Shown: positions 20,266-31,210, numbered from the stretch's first letter. The stretch is 64,000 nucleotides of DNA from Hippopus hippopus (GCA_946811185.2 OX328113.1:2542001-2606000), one strand, 5' to 3'. A program made the numbers and translations. The notes: generated from the sequence alone by a model not told the origin.

Positions 20266-20640
20266 GGGGCCATTCCATTAAGTTAAATTCTCTTCTTTGC
20301 CAGATAAAGACTGAAGATAATCAAATAAAAGATTGGTCCTTTTACCTGTATTCCTTTGATTTTATCCTTGGTTCCCTTGGGGATGTTGCGATAAATATAA
20401 TATGATTTGTGATACATGTGTAAGGTCCCCATGTAATTCAAGTTAAATTCTATTCTTAGTCATCAGGAACTACGTATATATCGATTTGTAAAACAATCTA
20501 ACTAGATTTAGTTGAAATATTATCTCAAGAACATAGCTGTGCAGTGCAAGAAAATTAAGGATAAAATCCAAGTAATCCCCTTATCAGGGCCAATGTAGTA
20601 CAGGAGAGGAATTAAGGGAAATAAATGAAGAATGGCCCTC
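20266..20640 (+). repeat. Dispersed repeat R6, copy 2
   Basis: Bounded by GGGGGCCATTCC and GAATGGCCCTC, which look like terminal inverted repeats. The inside matches 3903-4270. Confidence 0.65.
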
Positions 20641-21370
20641 ATAAGAGTAATGGACCCTGATGCTGAACTGAGACTCAATCGATCTTCACTTAACGTGGGA
20701 ATTTACTAGATCCACTCTGTTGTCTGCGCATGTCATATTCTTCGAAGAGTAGACCTGTCTGCTATGACGCATCACTATCCTGTACAGGATGAATATTTAT
20801 ACGCGGTGCGTAAACAAAAAAAAATCTGCGGCTAAATAAGTAGCAAGCGGTAAATGGAAGTTTGTGGAAAAATCAAGCGTGTTTATCGCTCCAAATTTCC
20901 GAGAAATATAATAATTTTGAAAGGAAAACATTATTTAATGCAAATTTTTGCATACGGTTTCTAAAAATACAGACATGGAGAAAACTGGGATTTGTGCAAC
21001 AGACTTGGACAACAAAAATAACGCCCCCAACATGCAGGGCTTATACCGGCGCTGTTTCTGAAGCTTATAGGGGCTGTATTTATAAATGACTGATTAGGCG
21101 CCTAGGTTACATACTACCTAACCGTAGCTAGATGAATCCTTCCAGGTAGAGTTTTATTGAGTAAACGTTTATCTTATTTTGAAATTTGAAGTAACGGTTG
21201 CCATTTTGAAAAGTAGTCCTGTTCGGTACCCAGACTACCCAAATCAGAGAGGTATGTATTTGAAAAATGCCACCTAGCGGAAGATATTGAGATTCACTCG
21301 AAAAAGTCAAATTTGTTTCGTGGGCAACTGAGACTTTTCCAAGACAATGTTTTTGACCTCTGAAAAAATT
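20641..21370. other. Unannotated stretch
   Basis: No gene recognised. The short frames lack homology I can name. Confidence 0.35.
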
Positions 21371-21558
21371 AATGTAAGCAAATGCAGACAACAAATTAAA
21401 TTTGGCCCATTAAGGGGTTTGTCTTTGAAACAGGTAGAAAACGTCTTCGGAAACGAAGAAAATGCTTTTTACTACTAATTTCTCCTTTTTCACAATGTTT
21501 TCAAAACCAATTTTCTTAAGAATCATTAAAACACGTGATTGTTTGGTAACGGGTTAAC
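21371..21558 (+). repeat. PAL-1 foldback element, worn
   Basis: GCAAATGCAGACAACAAATT and GTTTGGTAACGGGTTAAC are the outer parts. The hairpin is mutated. Confidence 0.7.
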
Positions 21559-22085
21559 TTCACTGGGATATGGGAAAACGACATTTCCCAGAACAAAACC
21601 TGGAAGTAAAAAAAAACTTATATCTTTAACCTGTTGTAAGTTACTTTTTTTTCGCTCTTCATTCAAGTTCGACAAAGCCTCGTTTTCAACCGAAACAACC
21701 TCGTTTTCACACAAAACAGATCCCCGTATGTTGTTCTGCCCAATTAGACGCTCTACGTGTATGTATATTTCACACGTGATTTACTTTCATAATTTCTACC
21801 CCCTTGAATTTCGATTTACCGCGATGAATGTCCAATTAATGTGACCCTGTTTATTAGATTTTGGACCCTCATTCGCCAACCGATCTGAATCGCTTTCTTA
21901 ATCCAATTCGAAATTTAGAAAGCAACCCGGGTTGTGATTTGCTTAGACGTTTGGTTTAGCCAATCAGAAACTGCGTTACTCTGAAACTGAGACAAAAGTC
22001 CAGACACCTGAGATTTTGTGCTTTGGACAGGGTTTCAAAAAGATTTTTTTCAGTTCTACATCACTTTTACACATCGATTCTAAAA
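21559..22085. other. Unannotated stretch
   Basis: Short frames only. TTTAGCCAATCAGAAAC near 21960 resembles one R7 arm. Confidence 0.35.
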
Positions 22086-22088
22086 ATA

Positions 22089-22760
22089 CGAATTATTGAA
22101 AATTAGGTGCAAACACTGGTTTCAAACTGATTTGGTCTTGAAAAAAAAAAGTTCCTTACATGCACCCAAATTCTCTTGAAATCTACCGAAAATATAGATA
22201 AAATATAGACAGCATACTTTTCGACAATTAAAATGATAATAAAAAAGTAAACTTCCAGTGACCTTGGTCTGATCGAGGCTATTTAAGCGCTCTACAGTCA
22301 CAACGATAAATTCCTTTACCAGGCTGACTGATGCATAATTTGAAGTATCCAACCACTTCGATTCTAAAATACGAACTACTGAAAATTGGGTACCAGCACT
22401 AGTTTCAAACAGATTTGCTCTTGAAAAAAAAAGTTCCTTACATGCAGCGAAATGCTTCTGAAAAAAATATAACCCCCACCCAAAAAAAAAAAATAAAAAT
22501 CGATTGACAGCATAGTTCACGACTATTTCAATAATTATGAAACTGACAATTTTATTGGAAATTTTAAAAATGTGGCCAGCAAATAATTTTGTAGTGTATC
22601 TTCCTGTGAAAAAAAAAAGCAAAGAGCTAAGACCGAAACGGCACTCGTGTAGACACCGGAAATGACGATACCGGAAATCAACTTCCAGTGACCTTGGTCA
22701 GATCGAGGCTATCTGAGTGCTCTACAATCACAAGGATAAATTCCTTTACCACCTTTTATC
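22089..22760. repeat. Local duplication with insertion
   Basis: A block starting TATTGAAAATTAGGTGCAAA recurs from about 22375, and a second block (CTTCCAGTGACCTTGGTC) occurs at 22252 and 22681. Spacings of 283 and 429 nt show an insertion inside the second copy. The 166-codon minus frame across it is not a gene. Confidence 0.7.
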
Positions 22761-22835
22761 AGTAGGAATCTTGAAAATATTTCTACACAGAGGAATTTCT
22801 GGCACTATAACGAAGTAATGCAGACTTTCAGTTGG

Positions 22836-22903
22836 AGAGCCGCATTGGATTAGGGATATTTGCCTGGGAGACCTATGTTCGAGCCCAATTGACCGAGCCT
22901 AGA
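22836..22903 (+). repeat. Possible tRNA-like fragment
   Basis: TGTTCGAGCCCAATT resembles a B box. No full tRNA fold. Confidence 0.25.
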
Positions 22904-22960
22904 GGTAGTATATTAAAACTTTTCGTCTAACCCGCCATGGATAACAACATGGGCGTAAAG

Positions 22961-23345
22961 TAACAATAGCAGCCAAAAAGTAAACAAAAGTAAGGAAATT
23001 ATTGTGATGACGACAATCTGTTATTGTATGTTCGGTCCAAGTGTTAGTAAAGGTATGGAAAATATTGTCAAGATGACAATTTGTTATTGTGTGATCGATC
23101 CAACTGTTAGTCGCTGGCACAGAAATTAATTTTAAGACTAAAATAAAAGTTGCCAGGTCATTCTATCTTTTTTTACTTTTTGCATGATTTCAAAAAATAT
23201 CATTTTTCTGCCAGCGACTAAGACTTTGACCCACCACACAATAACAGATGGTCATCTGCACAATATTTTCCATACTTTTAAATTGTATGAATCATCATTC
23301 AATGCATTTTAACACCTGCATTTTTTGCCGGTATCAGGCCTTTAA
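22961..23345. repeat. FB-5 foldback element, diverged
   Basis: AACAATAGCAGCCAAAAAGT, GTTAGTCGCTGGCACAGAAA and GCCAGCGACTAAGAC mark the arms. A partial internal duplication (GGAAATTATTGTGATGACGA / GGAAAATATTGTCAAGATGA) is present. Confidence 0.65.
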
Positions 23346-23427
23346 ATATTTCAGAATTATAATCTCTGTCGACAGCTAGTAATGAATTTCACTGATATCC
23401 GAAAAGATTTTTATCTTACTGGCCTAC

Positions 23428-23465
23428 CGTTTTGTGCAGTCTGATCTTGATCTATGCCGTCCGCG
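23428..23465 (+). repeat. Half PAL-2 hairpin
   Basis: GTGCAGTCTGATCTTGATCT followed by GCCGTCCGC. The other arm is absent. Confidence 0.55.
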
Positions 23466-23499
23466 AAAGCCCCAGTTTTTTTGGGCACTGCAAGGGTAC

Positions 23500-23755
23500 A
23501 CCACCGACTGTCTGTTTGATTTCCGATTCCACTCATCAAACACAATGCCATGTCATATCAAGGGAGTTGGTACAAAACTGTTGTAAATGTTCGTGTACAG
23601 GTACTTACAACAGTTTTGCACTTACCCCTCGACATGTAAAACAGATAATAATACCAGAAACACCAAAATTAATCCAGACCCGTCAGAGACGATTTCCAGG
23701 GCTCGAACTTAGCATGTTCCAAACACCTGTTTGTCATTAATCCATTACCACACCA
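23500..23755 (-). repeat. Possible tRNA-derived SINE, degraded
   Basis: CAGGGCTCGAACTTAGC reads as a reversed B box. An internal inverted repeat (CAAAACTGTTGTAA / TTACAACAGTTTTG) is present. Confidence 0.35.
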
Positions 23756-23772
23756 CCCTGAAAATGAAAAAA

Positions 23773-23968
23773 AAAAGAAAACTTTTGAAAATATTGTGGG
23801 AAAAGAAGAAAATGCTGGTAACCAGGATTTTCTTCTTTTCCCACAATATTTTCTACCCTTTCATAGACTCTTTCCCATTATTTTAGCAATATTTTAATCA
23901 GCCGTCTACCAGAAATTTCAATATTAAGGAGTCTGTTTTTTTGTGTTGTATCGAAAAGGTTAACCTTT
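23773..23968 (-). repeat. PAL-1 foldback element
   Basis: The hairpin has GAAGAAAATGCTGG paired with TTTTCTTC, while most copies have GGAGAAAA/TTTTCTCC, so both arms changed. Confidence 0.75.
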
Positions 23969-23992
23969 AAAACCATGGAACCAACTCAAGTA

Positions 23993-24062
23993 CTTTTTCC
24001 AGACAGTGTAGATCAAGATCAGATTACACAGAACGTGCAGTCTGATCTTTGATATACACTTT
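23993..24062 (+). repeat. Short PAL-2 hairpin
   Basis: TCAAGATCAGATTACACAGA with GTGCAGTCTGATCTTTGAT. Confidence 0.7.
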
Positions 24063-24079
24063 CTGCTATTTATTACAAA

Positions 24080-24687
24080 CTCCAACAGAAAAGAACTTCA
24101 AATGGCAATAATTCTGGCTGTTTTTCCTAATTGACAAAGACCAAAACATTAATTCAGAGCTTTAAGGGTTCGGTAATTAATCGCTTGTTGATAAAACTGT
24201 ATATTTTGACGTGCATGGTTTTTGGGGAAGATTTTTATTTTTCTTTCACATAGATACTGAAATTCTTTGTTGCAAGGCTGAGCAGAGAGAAAGCAGAACA
24301 AGGCAAAATAAAAACAGAAGTGACCTTTTCCGCTGACCCGGGACATTCCTGACCCCGGGGATTTGTCGAGTCACCTGTCTGGGATGAGAAATTACGTCAC
24401 CTGCATCCAACTTAAAGGGGGCTCTTGATATATAATCGAACCAAACTTCAAAAGATGCTTTTCTTTTTCATTGTCTGAATTCAAAAGGAAAAGCTTACAA
24501 ACAAACAAGAAAATATTTAAAACAGCTAGAAGTGTCAGAAAAAAATGTTTTCGTGGTGTCTTATTCATGGGATACGTAGCTTCTAGAAGTATTTTAGTTT
24601 CCGAGCTAGAATTTCGTAACGGATTGTGGGAATGTCACGTGATAAATGACATGCATCGATTATATGGGATCGTTTTCAAAAAAGTAC
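24080..24687. other. Unannotated stretch, locally GC-richer
   Basis: No gene recognised. 24330-24420 (CTGACCCGGGACATTC, GTCACCTGTCTGGG, ATTACGTCACCTGC) is distinct from the repeat families and could be a conserved non-coding segment. Confidence 0.3.
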
Positions 24688-25275
24688 GAACACCGTAGAA
24701 ATCATAACGCTGCTTTACTTTATTTTTAGTCAATGCATAAACACCATAGCAATCTCAAAACTGCTTTACTTTATTTTTAGTCAATGCACAAACACCACTG
24801 CAATCTTCAAGCTGCTTTATTCTATATTCAGTCGGTGCATAAACACAGTAGAAATCTCAAAACTTCTTTGGTTTATTTTTACCTCATTTTTTGTCGGTGC
24901 ATAAACACTATAACAATCTCAAAGCTGCTTTACTTTATTTTTAGTCAGTGCACAAACACCACGGCAATCTCAAAGCTGCTTTACTTTATTTTTAGTCAAT
25001 GCACAAACACCACGGCAATCTCAAAGCTGCTTTGGTTTATTTTTAGTCAATGCACAAACACCACGGCAATCTCAAAGCTGCTTTACTTTATTTTTAGTCA
25101 ATGCACAAACACCACGGCAATCTCAAAGCTGCTTTGGTTTATTTTTAGTCAATGCACAAACAGCAGAGCGATCTCAAAGCTAGTTTACACTTTTTTTATT
25201 CCCTTTACTACCAAATAGCAATTCAAACCTGCTTTTCTTTAATTTCAGTCAATGCACAAATCCTTAGAAATACTC
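24688..25275 (+). repeat. 51-bp satellite array, forward
   Basis: Unit TCAATGCACAAACACCACGG, CAATCTCAAAGCTGC, TTTACTTTATTTTTAG. The period is exactly 51 bp at 24971, 25022 and 25073. 51 is 17 codons, hence a spurious 144-codon frame. About 11 units. Confidence 0.9.
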
Positions 25276-25276
25276 A

Positions 25277-25700
25277 AAGCAGCTTTAAGATTGCTATCGT
25301 TCCGTTTAGTGACTGAGGATAAAGTGAACCGGCTTTAGAAATACTCTGACGGTTTTGCCATGACTAAAAATAAAGTTAATCAGCTTTGAGATTGCGATAG
25401 GTTTGTGCACTAACCGAATATAAAGTAAAGCAGCTGTGAGACTGACATAATTTTGTGCACTTACTTGAAATAAAGAAGCTCCGACATGACTGTTTTTTTG
25501 TGCACTTGTTTGAAAATAAAGTAAAGAAGCTTTGAGAATGCTATGGGTTTGTGCACAGATTAAAAATAAATAAACTAATTTTAAGACTGGTGTAAATTTT
25601 GACATGGACTGTAAATAAAGTAAACCAGCTGAGGGATTGCTATGTGTTTGTTCATTGACGGAAAATAGAAGTCGCTTTGAGTTTGCTACTTGAGTTGTAC
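25277..25700 (-). repeat. 51-bp satellite array, inverted and diverged
   Basis: The same unit on the opposite strand (AGCTTTGAGATTGCGATAGG, TTTGTGCAC, AATAAAGTAAA), about eight diverged units. The two arrays meet head-to-head at about 25276. Confidence 0.8.
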
Positions 25701-25710
25701 ATTACTAAAA

Positions 25711-25973
25711 TGGCTTGCAACACGCGAAAAGGGGCATTTGGACATTTGCGTAAAGTGTCCTCTCGGATCAGCCTGCGCAGTCCGCGCAGGCTAATCCGAG
25801 ACGGCACTTTACGACTACACTAGATTTTGTGCTACAGTAGACTTGCGCAAAACAGAAAATTACATAAAAACGGAAATTGCCGTCTTGGATTAGCCTGCGC
25901 GGACTGCCCAGGCTGATCCGAGATGACCCTTTACGCAAATGTCCGAATGCCCCTTTTCGCGTGTTGCAGGCCA
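25711..25973. repeat. PAL-4 element with long terminal inverted repeats
   Basis: Ends TGGCTTGCAACACGCGAAAA and the near-complement TTTTCGCGTGTTGCAGGCCA. Each arm also holds a GGATCAGCCTGCGCAG-type hairpin and TTTGCGTAAAGTG. Length 263 bp and no protein, so it looks like a non-autonomous DNA transposon. Confidence 0.85.
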
Positions 25974-25983
25974 TTAATAATAT

Positions 25984-26196
25984 AGCCCTTACCCTGCTAA
26001 ATAACTAAAATGAAACTTTCAAGCCGACGGTAAAAAAACCAAATGTTGCTATTTAAAACTTATTTTGGAGAAAAATATCTCCTTGTCGAACAATGTAGAT
26101 CCAAGATCAGACTGCACATTCTGTGCAGTCTGATCTTGATCTACACTGTCCGCAAATGGTCATTGAGTTGCGATCAGCAGCTTGAGGGTTACAGCA
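25984..26196 (+). repeat. PAL-2 foldback element
   Basis: Complete: CCCTTACCCTGCTAAATAAC to CAGCTTGAGGGTTAC, with hairpin GATCCAAGATCAGACTGCAC. Confidence 0.8.
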
Positions 26197-26311
26197 GCTT
26201 TGAGATTGCTATTTGTTCGTGGCCTGACTTAAAATATGATAAAATTTCATTCACCCTGCGATATTGGAGCCAAATAAGGTATCTTATGGTTTTAAATCTT
26301 CAAACATTCTG

Positions 26312-26510
26312 TATTGCTAGGTGGGTAGGGGATGGGGGTGGAGGTACCGGAATTCAAAATTTGTCGAGAAAAAAAATAAAGTTTTCAAAAAAAATAAATA
26401 CTGTATTCTTAATTGCCGGGTGGGTGGGGGATGGGGGTGGGGGCACCGGAATTCAAAATTTATCGACAAAAAAAATAACCTTTCCAAAAAAAAATACTTT
26501 ATGTACGACA
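26312..26510 (+). repeat. Two-copy tandem duplication, about 98 bp
   Basis: GGTGGGTAGGGGATGGGGGT and GGTGGGTGGGGGATGGGGGT are each followed by ACCGGAATTCAAAATT and an A-rich run. Confidence 0.85.
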
Positions 26511-26735
26511 AGGGGCGGCTAATATTTCATATTATACAAAAATACTCAAAATTCTCTTCTGTAGTTATCTGGTTTATTGCTTATAACATAATTGTTATGT
26601 TTAAAAGGTTATCGTGTGTAATTCTCCCTCGGGGTATATAGTTCTCGTACAATCTCGTTTAACCCGATAATTCGCGATAACTCTCGATAACTGGAGACAA
26701 TCAACGTGGTTTATAAAGTCTCTGAACAGAATTTA

Positions 26736-26942
26736 ACCTTTAGGCTGCTAGACGCGACTCCCTGACCTTTTGCGGACAGTGTAGATCAAGGTCAAACTGC
26801 ACAGAACGTGCAGTCTGATCTTGGATCTACATTGTCCGATAAGGAAATATTTTTCTGAAAAAATAAGTTTGAAATAGCATTATTCAGGGTTTTTTCTATC
26901 GGCTTTTAAGTTTGATGTAACTATTTTAACAGGATAAAGTTT
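26736..26942 (-). repeat. PAL-2 foldback element
   Basis: Reverse copy. Hairpin AGATCAAGGTCAAACTGCAC, with outer part ATCGGCTTTTAAGTTTGATG and AACAGGATAAAG. Confidence 0.8.
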
Positions 26943-27027
26943 AAAGCAAAAAATACGAAGAGCAATAATGCATGTTATTTAAATCGGGTTTGACAAAAAA
27001 ACTACTTGCCCGACCATGTCGTATTGT

Positions 27028-27250
27028 AACTCTTTCCCACACGACAAAATTGTACGCTTGTCCAAATTGAAAGTGCTTGCAGACGACAATTTGAATATGG
27101 CTCAAATAATGGCATTTGTCTTTGATAGGGATGAAAACATTGTGGGAAAAGGAGAAAATGCTGGTTACCAGCATTTTCTCCTTTTCCCACAATGTTTTCA
27201 AAAGGCTTCTTTTTCATGGTCTTTAAGACTCGGGATTGTGTGGTAAAGGG
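27028..27250 (+). repeat. PAL-1 foldback element, near intact
   Basis: CTCTTTCCCACACGACAAAA to GGGATTGTGTGGTAAAGGG, with a perfect hairpin around CTGGTTACCAG. Confidence 0.85.
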
Positions 27251-27254
27251 TCGG

Positions 27255-27472
27255 CCCTTAGCCTGCTAGATAAATGAAATAATATTTTGAGCCAATGGTA
27301 AAAACCCCAAATTTTGGTGATTGAAAGGTATTTTTTTCGGGGGGGGGGGGGGACAATATGTCCTCATCGGACAGTGTATATCAAAGATCAGACTGCACGT
27401 TTTGTGCAGTCTGATCTTGATCTACACTGTCCGCAAAAGGTCTGTGAATCGCACTTAGCAACCTAAGGGTTA
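27255..27472 (+). repeat. PAL-2 foldback element with G-run
   Basis: CCCTTAGCCTGCTAGATAAA to AGCAACCTAAGGGTTAAG. A 14-G run lies at about 27339. Confidence 0.8.
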
Positions 27473-27473
27473 A

Positions 27474-27672
27474 GTACCCTTAGAGAAAATGCTTTTGAAA
27501 ACATTGAGGTAACAGGAGAAAATAAAGGTAACCAGCAGCATTTTCTCCTTTCACCACAACGTTTTCTACCCTTACAAACGAAAATTGTACTATTTTAAAC
27601 ATAATTATTTAATTAGTAATTTGAAAACTCTAGCCATTTTAGGAGTCTAAAATGGTATCCTTTGGTAAAGAG
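27474..27672 (-). repeat. PAL-1 foldback element, worn
   Basis: AGAAAATGCTTTTGAAAACA and CTTTGGTAAAGAGTTTAA are the outer parts. Hairpin damaged. Confidence 0.6.
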
Positions 27673-27904
27673 TTTAATATCATTTTACATGTTTTATCTT
27701 TACAGAATTAGCATTTAAAAAGGGGCGTTGTCTAGCAAACTTTAATGGTTGTAATAGTGTCTGCATCTGGCAGTTAATTCTTATACATTTCCCTCATGAC
27801 ATAGGATACATTTATTAGTAAGTCACTAAAATACCTCCCCCCCCTCTTTGACCAAATTGAACTGCTAAGATACTTCGCAGTTCTAATTGGTTGAATTTGC
27901 GTTT

Positions 27905-28182
27905 ATTTATCATCGCCACTGGTTGCCCATATGGGCGACGCCCCCTGAAGGCTGTTAGTATTGTTACGGGGGATAGTGCAGATACAGGACGAAACCCATC
28001 CTAAGTTACGCCTGGTTCTTTTACGTGCTCGGTGTATAGCACCGTCACACGGGACCTCGGTTTAATGTCTCATCCGAAAGACTATTAATAATTTTAGATA
28101 GCCAGCCATGGGAATCGAACCCACACCCCCAAGTGACCCGAAACATCACGCTTATGAGTCCTACGCTCTACTAATCGCAGTT
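27905..28182 (-). mobile_element. SINE-B, full length
   Basis: Reverse copy. The tRNA-like head is at 28105-28182 (reversed B box GGGAATCGAACCCACAC). The body includes ACCTCGGTTTAATGTCTCAT, and the 3' end is CGCCACTGGTTGCCCATATG. Same element at 33750 and 54775. Confidence 0.8.
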
Positions 28183-28541
28183 CGGTATTTATCTCGTTAT
28201 TTATAATCAAATAATTATCAAGTCCAAATACTTTCAAACCAGTTATATTGGTTACGTACTAATTTTCGATGATTTCGTGGGAAGGTAGGACCACGAATTC
28301 ATGTTCTCGACGAAAGATAGATACATGGCCCTCTCCAACTTAGTTCGGATCGGCTTTCATTGATTACGAATATGCGGACGTAACGTTAAAATGTACACAT
28401 TCTTTATCGAACAGAAAATTATTAAAAAAATATAATAAATTTTCCCATAAAGATTTCATTATGGCTTAGCCATTACTAAAAAAAAAATAAGTTGATTTTT
28501 CATTGTTTTGTTTGTTTTACCGTAATTCCGGCGACGACAGA
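28183..28541. other. Unannotated stretch
   Basis: AT-rich, with no gene recognised. Confidence 0.35.
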
Positions 28542-29170
28542 ATAAACACTTTTGTAGAAAATACACCTCATATAAATTATGGCCCTGCACACTTTGTAGC
28601 CAGCATAAACACTGTTGTAGAAAATACACCTCATATAAATTATGGCCCTGCACACTTTGTAGCCAGCATAAACACTGTTGTAGAAAATACACCTCATGTA
28701 AATTATGGCTCTGCACATTTTGTCGCCTGCATAAACACTGTTGTAGAAAATACACCTCATGTAAATTATGGCCCTGCACATTTTGTCGCCTGCATAAACA
28801 CTGTTGTAGAAAATACACCTCATGTAAATTATGGCCCCTGCGCACTTTGTCGCCTGCATAAACACTTTTGTAGAAAATACACCTCATGTAAATTATGGCC
28901 CCTGCTCATTTTGTCGCCTGCATAAACACTGTTGTAGAAAATACACCTCATGTAAATTATGGCCCTGCACATTTTGTCGCCTGCATAAACACTGTTGTAG
29001 AAAATACACCTAATGTAAATTATGGCCCCTGCGCACTTTGTCGCCTTCATAAACACTTTTGTAGATAATACACTGCATGTAAATTATGGCCCCTGCGCAC
29101 TTTGTCGCCAGCATAAACACTGCTGTAGAAAATACACCTCATGTAAATTATGGCCCCTGCGCGCTTTTGT
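28542..29170. repeat. 63-bp satellite array, ten units
   Basis: Unit ATAAACACTGTTGTAGAAAA, TACACCTCATGTAAATTATG, GCCCTGCACATTTTGTCGCC, TGC. Units start at 28542, 28605, 28668, 28731, 28794, 28858, 28921, 28984, 29048 and 29112; spacing is 63 bp, or 64 where an extra C is present. Open frames of up to 142 codons on both strands follow from the 21-codon period. Confidence 0.93.
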
Positions 29171-29247
29171 ATACCTCAGTATTGATGAAGCGTACAATTT
29201 TGACGGTAAAGCATCGGTATTAGGGAACATCTATGTCTGTTATAATG

Positions 29248-29546
29248 ATTTGATTGTATGATGTTTAACGCCGTTTTCAACATTGTTAGTTATATCGCGG
29301 CGGCCATTGCACCCATCCATGCTTTCCTGTTTTTTTTTACCAGTACTCCAATATTCTTTCCAAGGCACTGGATGCGTTCCTTTATAACCACCGTCGAAAC
29401 AATGGACAGCGGTGAGAGAGGAATGAATCCTGTCGCAATGACTATCATCAATCCTCGGAAAGAAACTGGCCGAGCCGGGGATCGACCGGTGACCTCTTGT
29501 TTTCAAGTCCTGTACTCTACAGACTCAGCTACCGGGGCTCGGCTCC
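29248..29546 (-). mobile_element. SINE-A
   Basis: Reverse copy. 3' tail TGATTGTATGATGTTTAACG, body CATTGCGACAGGATTCATTC in reverse, head with B-box-like GGGGATCGACCGG. A 133-codon frame across it is spurious. Confidence 0.8.
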
Positions 29547-29549
29547 AAA

Positions 29550-30006
29550 AATATGAAAAGATCTTTCCAAAACAAGGATTTATTTACTTGTTTATTTTAA
29601 TTCCACTGTTTAAAGGCCAACAATTAGCTGTTTTATTCTATATTGTAGAACCCGTTTGACAGCGCGGCTTCGTGATGGGTACCAGACCAGCACTCTGTCG
29701 TAAAATGTTGACTGGTTCTGCCATTCTATGGTAAATATTGACATATTTATGTCAAAACGCCGGGTACCGGTCTATGTCGTGTTTCCCAGTTAATGGCTGG
29801 TTACCCGATCTTGACAAGTCACACACACCTTGGGCGGGATGAAATATGTGAGACGAGAAACAATTAAGTTGTTGTGAAATTAGAAGAAGAAATTAAACAT
29901 CTACCGTATAAAAAGTGGTCGCTCGTTTTACAGTCGGTTTAAATTTTTAGATTTTTGCATACTTCGGGCTTTATCAGTAGACAAATTGGGTACTTTGCAC
30001 CTAAAC
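29550..30006. other. Unannotated stretch
   Basis: No gene recognised. A TATAAAAAG stretch at about 29908 has no clear gene behind it. Confidence 0.3.
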
Positions 30007-30212
30007 CTTTAACCTGCTAAATAAGTTTTATGACTTTTAAACCGATGGTAAAAATCCAGATGTTGCTAATTCAAAGTTATTTTGGGGGTCAAAAATATCT
30101 CCTTATCGGACAGTGTAGATCGAAGATCAGAATGCACGTTCGTTGCAGTCTGATCTTGATCTGTACTGTCCGCGAAAGGTACTTGGGTCGCGCTTAGCAG
30201 CCTAACGGTTAA
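30007..30212 (+). repeat. PAL-2 foldback element
   Basis: CTTTAACCTGCTAAATAAGT to TTAGCAGCCTAACGGTTAA, with complete hairpin. Confidence 0.8.
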
Positions 30213-30327
30213 ATCTTTATCACACAATCCTGGGTTCTAAAGGAAGAAGGCATTTGAAAACATTGAAGGAAAAGAAGAAAATGCTGGTGAACAGCATTTT
30301 CTCTATTATTACCATGGTTTCTGTCCT
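30213..30327 (-). repeat. PAL-1 fragment joined to SINE-B
   Basis: The hairpin and one flank end at TCCTTAC, directly followed by SINE-B sequence. One insertion truncated the other. Confidence 0.65.
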
Positions 30328-30515
30328 TACGGATGAGATGTTAAACCGATGTCCCGTATGGACGGTGCTATACACCGAGCACGTTAAAAAACCAGGTATA
30401 ATCGTTAGGATATGTTTCGTCCTGTATCTTGCACATTCCCCCCGTTACAATACCAACAGCCTTCTAGGGGTGTCATCCATATGGGAACCGATGGCAACGA
30501 TAAATAAACGAAAGT
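30325..30515 (+). mobile_element. SINE-B, 5'-truncated
   Basis: GGATGAGATGTTAAACCGAT through CATATGGGAACCGATGGCAA. The tRNA head is missing. Confidence 0.75.
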
Positions 30516-30598
30516 CAACCATTGAACTGCCACCAGTTATCAAATAATAAATATGGCAGATATTTTTCGGGAAAAATAATTTGGGGTTTCGCGTTATT

Positions 30599-30928
30599 TC
30601 AAAACAACGATTTTTTTTCACTAATCAGATAATTTTTCATGTTTCTGTTTAAAATTGTAAATAAGAGATATAAATGTAATTTCTGAACTTTTCGTCCTTT
30701 TCTTGAAGTTAATAACATGGGTGGGGCAAAGAAATGCCTGTCGCTGTCAGAGTAAAAGTTCATTTCCAGCACGCATGTGTGTGAACGATAAAAATCTTCT
30801 CTCAACGAAATATTAATAAATCCTTTTCTTGAGGTTTCAAGACACCTCGAGCGGTCATAAATTTGGAATCGGGGCGTTAGGAAAACGTCAAAACGTGACG
30901 TCCAGAGAACCAGCGCGCAATGCATCAT
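30599..30928 (-). CDS. Possible small ORF, 109 codons
   Basis: Starts at an ATG (30928, second ATG next to it) and ends TTTTGA. The peptide is basic and aromatic (MMHCALVLWTSRFDVF...), with no domain I recognise. It is not in a repeat family. About 15-35 bp upstream on the coding strand there are a CCAATCA box and TGCGCATG, an NRF1-like site. Could be a first exon, a short gene or chance; no splice donor stands out. Confidence 0.2.
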   Translation of the reverse strand: MMHCALVLWTSRFDVFLTPRFQIYDRSRCLETSRKGFINISLREDFYRSHTCVLEMNFYSDSDRHFFAPPMLLTSRKGRKVQKLHLYLLFTILNRNMKNYLISEKKSLF

Positions 30929-31005
30929 GGGTGATTGGGGCAGACATGCGCAGATAACAATTTATTATTAAATTACTGAGGTATGAGCAGTACACAGGTT
31001 TAAGC

Positions 31006-31210
31006 TCTTTACCAAATAATCTCGAGGTTTAACGATTTGAGAAAGAAAGCTTTTGAAAACATTGTGGGGAAAAGGAGAAAATGCTGGTTACCAGCATTTT
31101 CTCCTTTTTCCCCATAATGTTTTCTACCCTTCCAACGATAAACTTCAGTTTTTGAGTCATGTTTTATATCGTCACATACAAATGCTTGCAATTAAAACCA
31201 ATCTAAATCT
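31006..31210 (-). repeat. PAL-1 foldback element
   Basis: TTTACCAAATAATCTCGAGG to GCTTGCAATTAAAACCAATC. Hairpin arms GTGGGGAAAAGG and CCTTTTTCCCCA. Confidence 0.75.

Noticed and set aside
22122..22622. 166-codon minus ORF
   Set aside because: Spans a local duplication with A-runs; no domain and internally repeated peptide.
24784..25218. 144-codon ORF
   Set aside because: Produced by the 51-bp (17-codon) satellite; repeated peptide only.
26043..26641. 159- and 106-codon ORFs
   Set aside because: Span a PAL-2 copy and a G-rich two-copy duplication.
28459..28925. Overlapping ORFs of 120-142 codons on both strands
   Set aside because: All follow from the 63-bp (21-codon) satellite.
28542..29170. 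CRISPR-like regular repeats
   Set aside because: Units are contiguous with no unique spacers, and the DNA is animal.
29258..29659. 133-codon ORF
   Set aside because: Runs through a SINE-A copy; the similar frames at 43009, 44551, 53561 and 59070 have the same origin.
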